Shown here piece after piece: positions 4,725-5,883 of a DNA stretch of 5,883 bases. Numbering within the stretch: the stretch's first letter is position 1; every line of letters starts with the position of its first letter. A program made the position numbers and the translations under genes. Below the pieces are notes generated by a model, which ran no database searches, was not told the origin of the DNA, and worked only from the letters and a program-made list of their open reading frames with translations. This DNA is from JBNKFQ01 sp050289385 (GTDB taxonomy: Bacteria; Pseudomonadota; Gammaproteobacteria; Pseudomonadales; Porticoccaceae), in the NCBI GenBank assembly GCA_050289385.1, contig JBNKFQ010000033.1, positions 1 to 5,883 on the forward strand. Reading direction: 5' to 3'.

Positions 4725-5883
4725 TTACTTGCTGGCGTGCAACAGAAAATGAGAGGCACTGCCTGGCGACCAGCCAGCAATGTTGCGTACAAAATCACCG
4801 CTCAGGGCGTTATACACATCAAAACCGTTTCCAGTAGTGAGCACTAGAAAGGGCCTGGTCCCGCGGGTAACGGCGATGGAGCCGCCATCATTTTTAAGGG
4901 CTATGCGGGAAAGGCGCTTTTTGGTTTTTACATCAAACACCCAGACTTCTGAGCTGTTCTCCATGTGGCTGCCGTCGGCCTCGGTTTTGTGCATGCGCAC
5001 AAACAATCTGCCAGCGGCATCGCTGGCAAGAGTCTGCCCTTTGGTGGTACGCCATGTATTCATCTTTTCTTCGGGAGTGATCAACGACCAGGCTGGCAGA
5101 ATTACCGGTTTTTCAGGGTTTGTATCAATGGGCTGGATACGACCGGTATATGAGGGAAAGTAGGTAATGCCCTTGATCGATTCGGGCTCCATATACAGGG
5201 CGTCATTATCAATGTCATTGAATATACGGCTAACATATTCGTTGATTATTTGGCCATTTTTATTCAGGGTAAAACTGACAAGAGTACCATTTGCGCATAG
5301 CGACGAGAAACCGCGTTTGCCAGAAGGGTAGATAAGGCTGCATCCGGGAACTGGCACCTCGTTGACCACTTTGCGCTGGTCCATATCCACTACAGTGACC
5401 GAGGCTGCAGGGGTAAAGTTGAAGACCAGGACAAATTTTTCATCCCGTGTCAGTTGCATCAGGCCTTCCTTGGGAACCATTAATGCACGCTTTTCACCGG
5501 GCAGTATGATTTCAGCAACGGGTTTAAGGTTGGTTTTTTCATAGATGGTGATTGCGTCAGTGCGTTTGCCGTGGCCGGTTCTGGCATAAAATGTTTCGGC
5601 AACATAGAGCTCAGAGCGGGTGCTTGACTCCACAAAGCTCGATAACTGTGCCCCCTGGAACTGGCCCTTGTGTTGATTTGAAGTAGCCGCAACGTCCAGC
5701 ACAACGTATTTACCTAATACCTCCGTGTAATAGTTAATGTCGTGAATAAACAACCAGCTATCCGGGTAATGTTCCGGCAGTGAGAGAGATCTGGGTATAC
5801 TGTCGGTAGACACGTCTGCAGCCAGTGGCAGGCAGAACAAAAGTGCGAGTGTCAGAACAAGTGTCGGAATTAAAGATTTACGG
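4725..5883 (-). CDS. aauB: Amine dehydrogenase large (alpha) subunit, start just outside the window
   Basis: The frame is open from the right edge to TAA at 4725, giving 385 visible residues. The first 22 (RKSLIPTLVLTLALLFCLPL then AA) are a Sec signal peptide lacking only its first residue or residues, so a TTG start at 5840 is not real. The mature part matches the seven-bladed beta-propeller large subunit of AADH/methylamine dehydrogenase. Landmarks are HGKRTDAITIYE, a PGC...SLC cysteine pair 15 residues apart, ITYFPSYTGRIQPID, and GRLFVRMHK...SHMENSSEVWVFD. The length fits the family. The large subunit pairs with AauA, shapes the substrate channel and holds the electron-acceptor docking face in the periplasm. 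Compared with A. faecalis AADH as I recall it, the NWVPGG...LH segment is replaced by TWRTTKG...SD, so substrate specificity should not be assumed. It heads the visible operon; the promoter lies outside the window. Confidence 0.92.
   Translation of the reverse strand, partial: RKSLIPTLVLTLALLFCLPLAADVSTDSIPRSLSLPEHYPDSWLFIHDINYYTEVLGKYVVLDVAATSNQHKGQFQGAQLSSFVESSTRSELYVAETFYARTGHGKRTDAITIYEKTNLKPVAEIILPGEKRALMVPKEGLMQLTRDEKFVLVFNFTPAASVTVVDMDQRKVVNEVPVPGCSLIYPSGKRGFSSLCANGTLVSFTLNKNGQIINEYVSRIFNDIDNDALYMEPESIKGITYFPSYTGRIQPIDTNPEKPVILPAWSLITPEEKMNTWRTTKGQTLASDAAGRLFVRMHKTEADGSHMENSSEVWVFDVKTKKRLSRIALKNDGGSIAVTRGTRPFLVLTTGNGFDVYNALSGDFVRNIAGWSPGSASHFLLHASK

Noticed and set aside
1..5883. tRNA, rRNA, CRISPR array, insertion sequence or riboswitch
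   Set aside because: No repeat-spacer pattern, transposase-like protein, terminal inverted repeats or tRNA-like cloverleaf was seen on either strand. Gene-free space is limited to one spacer of about 210 bases and short gaps.

Overview
The window carries two unrelated gene blocks, both read from the minus strand, so the text below follows right to left. The protein families suggest a Gram-negative proteobacterium, most likely a gammaproteobacterium. The genes encode periplasmic export signals, a c-type cytochrome, a tryptophan tryptophylquinone (TTQ) amine dehydrogenase and a bacterial PreP-type M16 protease. The species cannot be named from the sequence.

Block 1 (about 5883 to 2374) is a compact operon with the gene order aauB-aauE-aauD-aauA-cytochrome c. 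It matches my recollection of the aauBEDA-orf2 cluster of Alcaligenes faecalis aromatic amine dehydrogenase (AADH). AauB is the beta-propeller large subunit; its first few residues lie beyond the right edge. AauE is a membrane protein and AauD a membrane-anchored CPVC thioredoxin-like protein; together they are expected to export, oxidise and stabilise the disulfide-rich small subunit. AauA is the small subunit that carries TTQ, made from two of its own tryptophans (Trp122 and Trp174 here). The last gene encodes a small CRGCH monohaem cytochrome that could take part in electron transfer. The enzyme would oxidatively deaminate a primary amine in the periplasm and feed electrons to the respiratory chain. 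No mauG-, mauF-, mauL-, mauM- or mauN-like gene is visible.

Between the blocks (2354 to 2139) is an orphan C-terminal piece of a phosphotriesterase-family metalloenzyme. It starts 19 bases after the cytochrome stop codon and is probably a relic of a deletion or rearrangement. A noncoding spacer of about 210 bases follows (2138 to 1926).

Block 2 (1925 to the left edge) is the first 641 residues of an M16C PreP/Cym1-type peptidase with an intact HILEH zinc motif and distal glutamate.

The most notable observation is in AauA. The TTQ tryptophans and the catalytic-base aspartate are in register, but the second conserved active-site aspartate (Asp84beta in AADH, Asp32beta in methylamine dehydrogenase) is a glycine. 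The residues just before the second TTQ tryptophan also differ from AADH. This points to a divergent amine dehydrogenase whose substrate and cofactor maturation should not be assumed.
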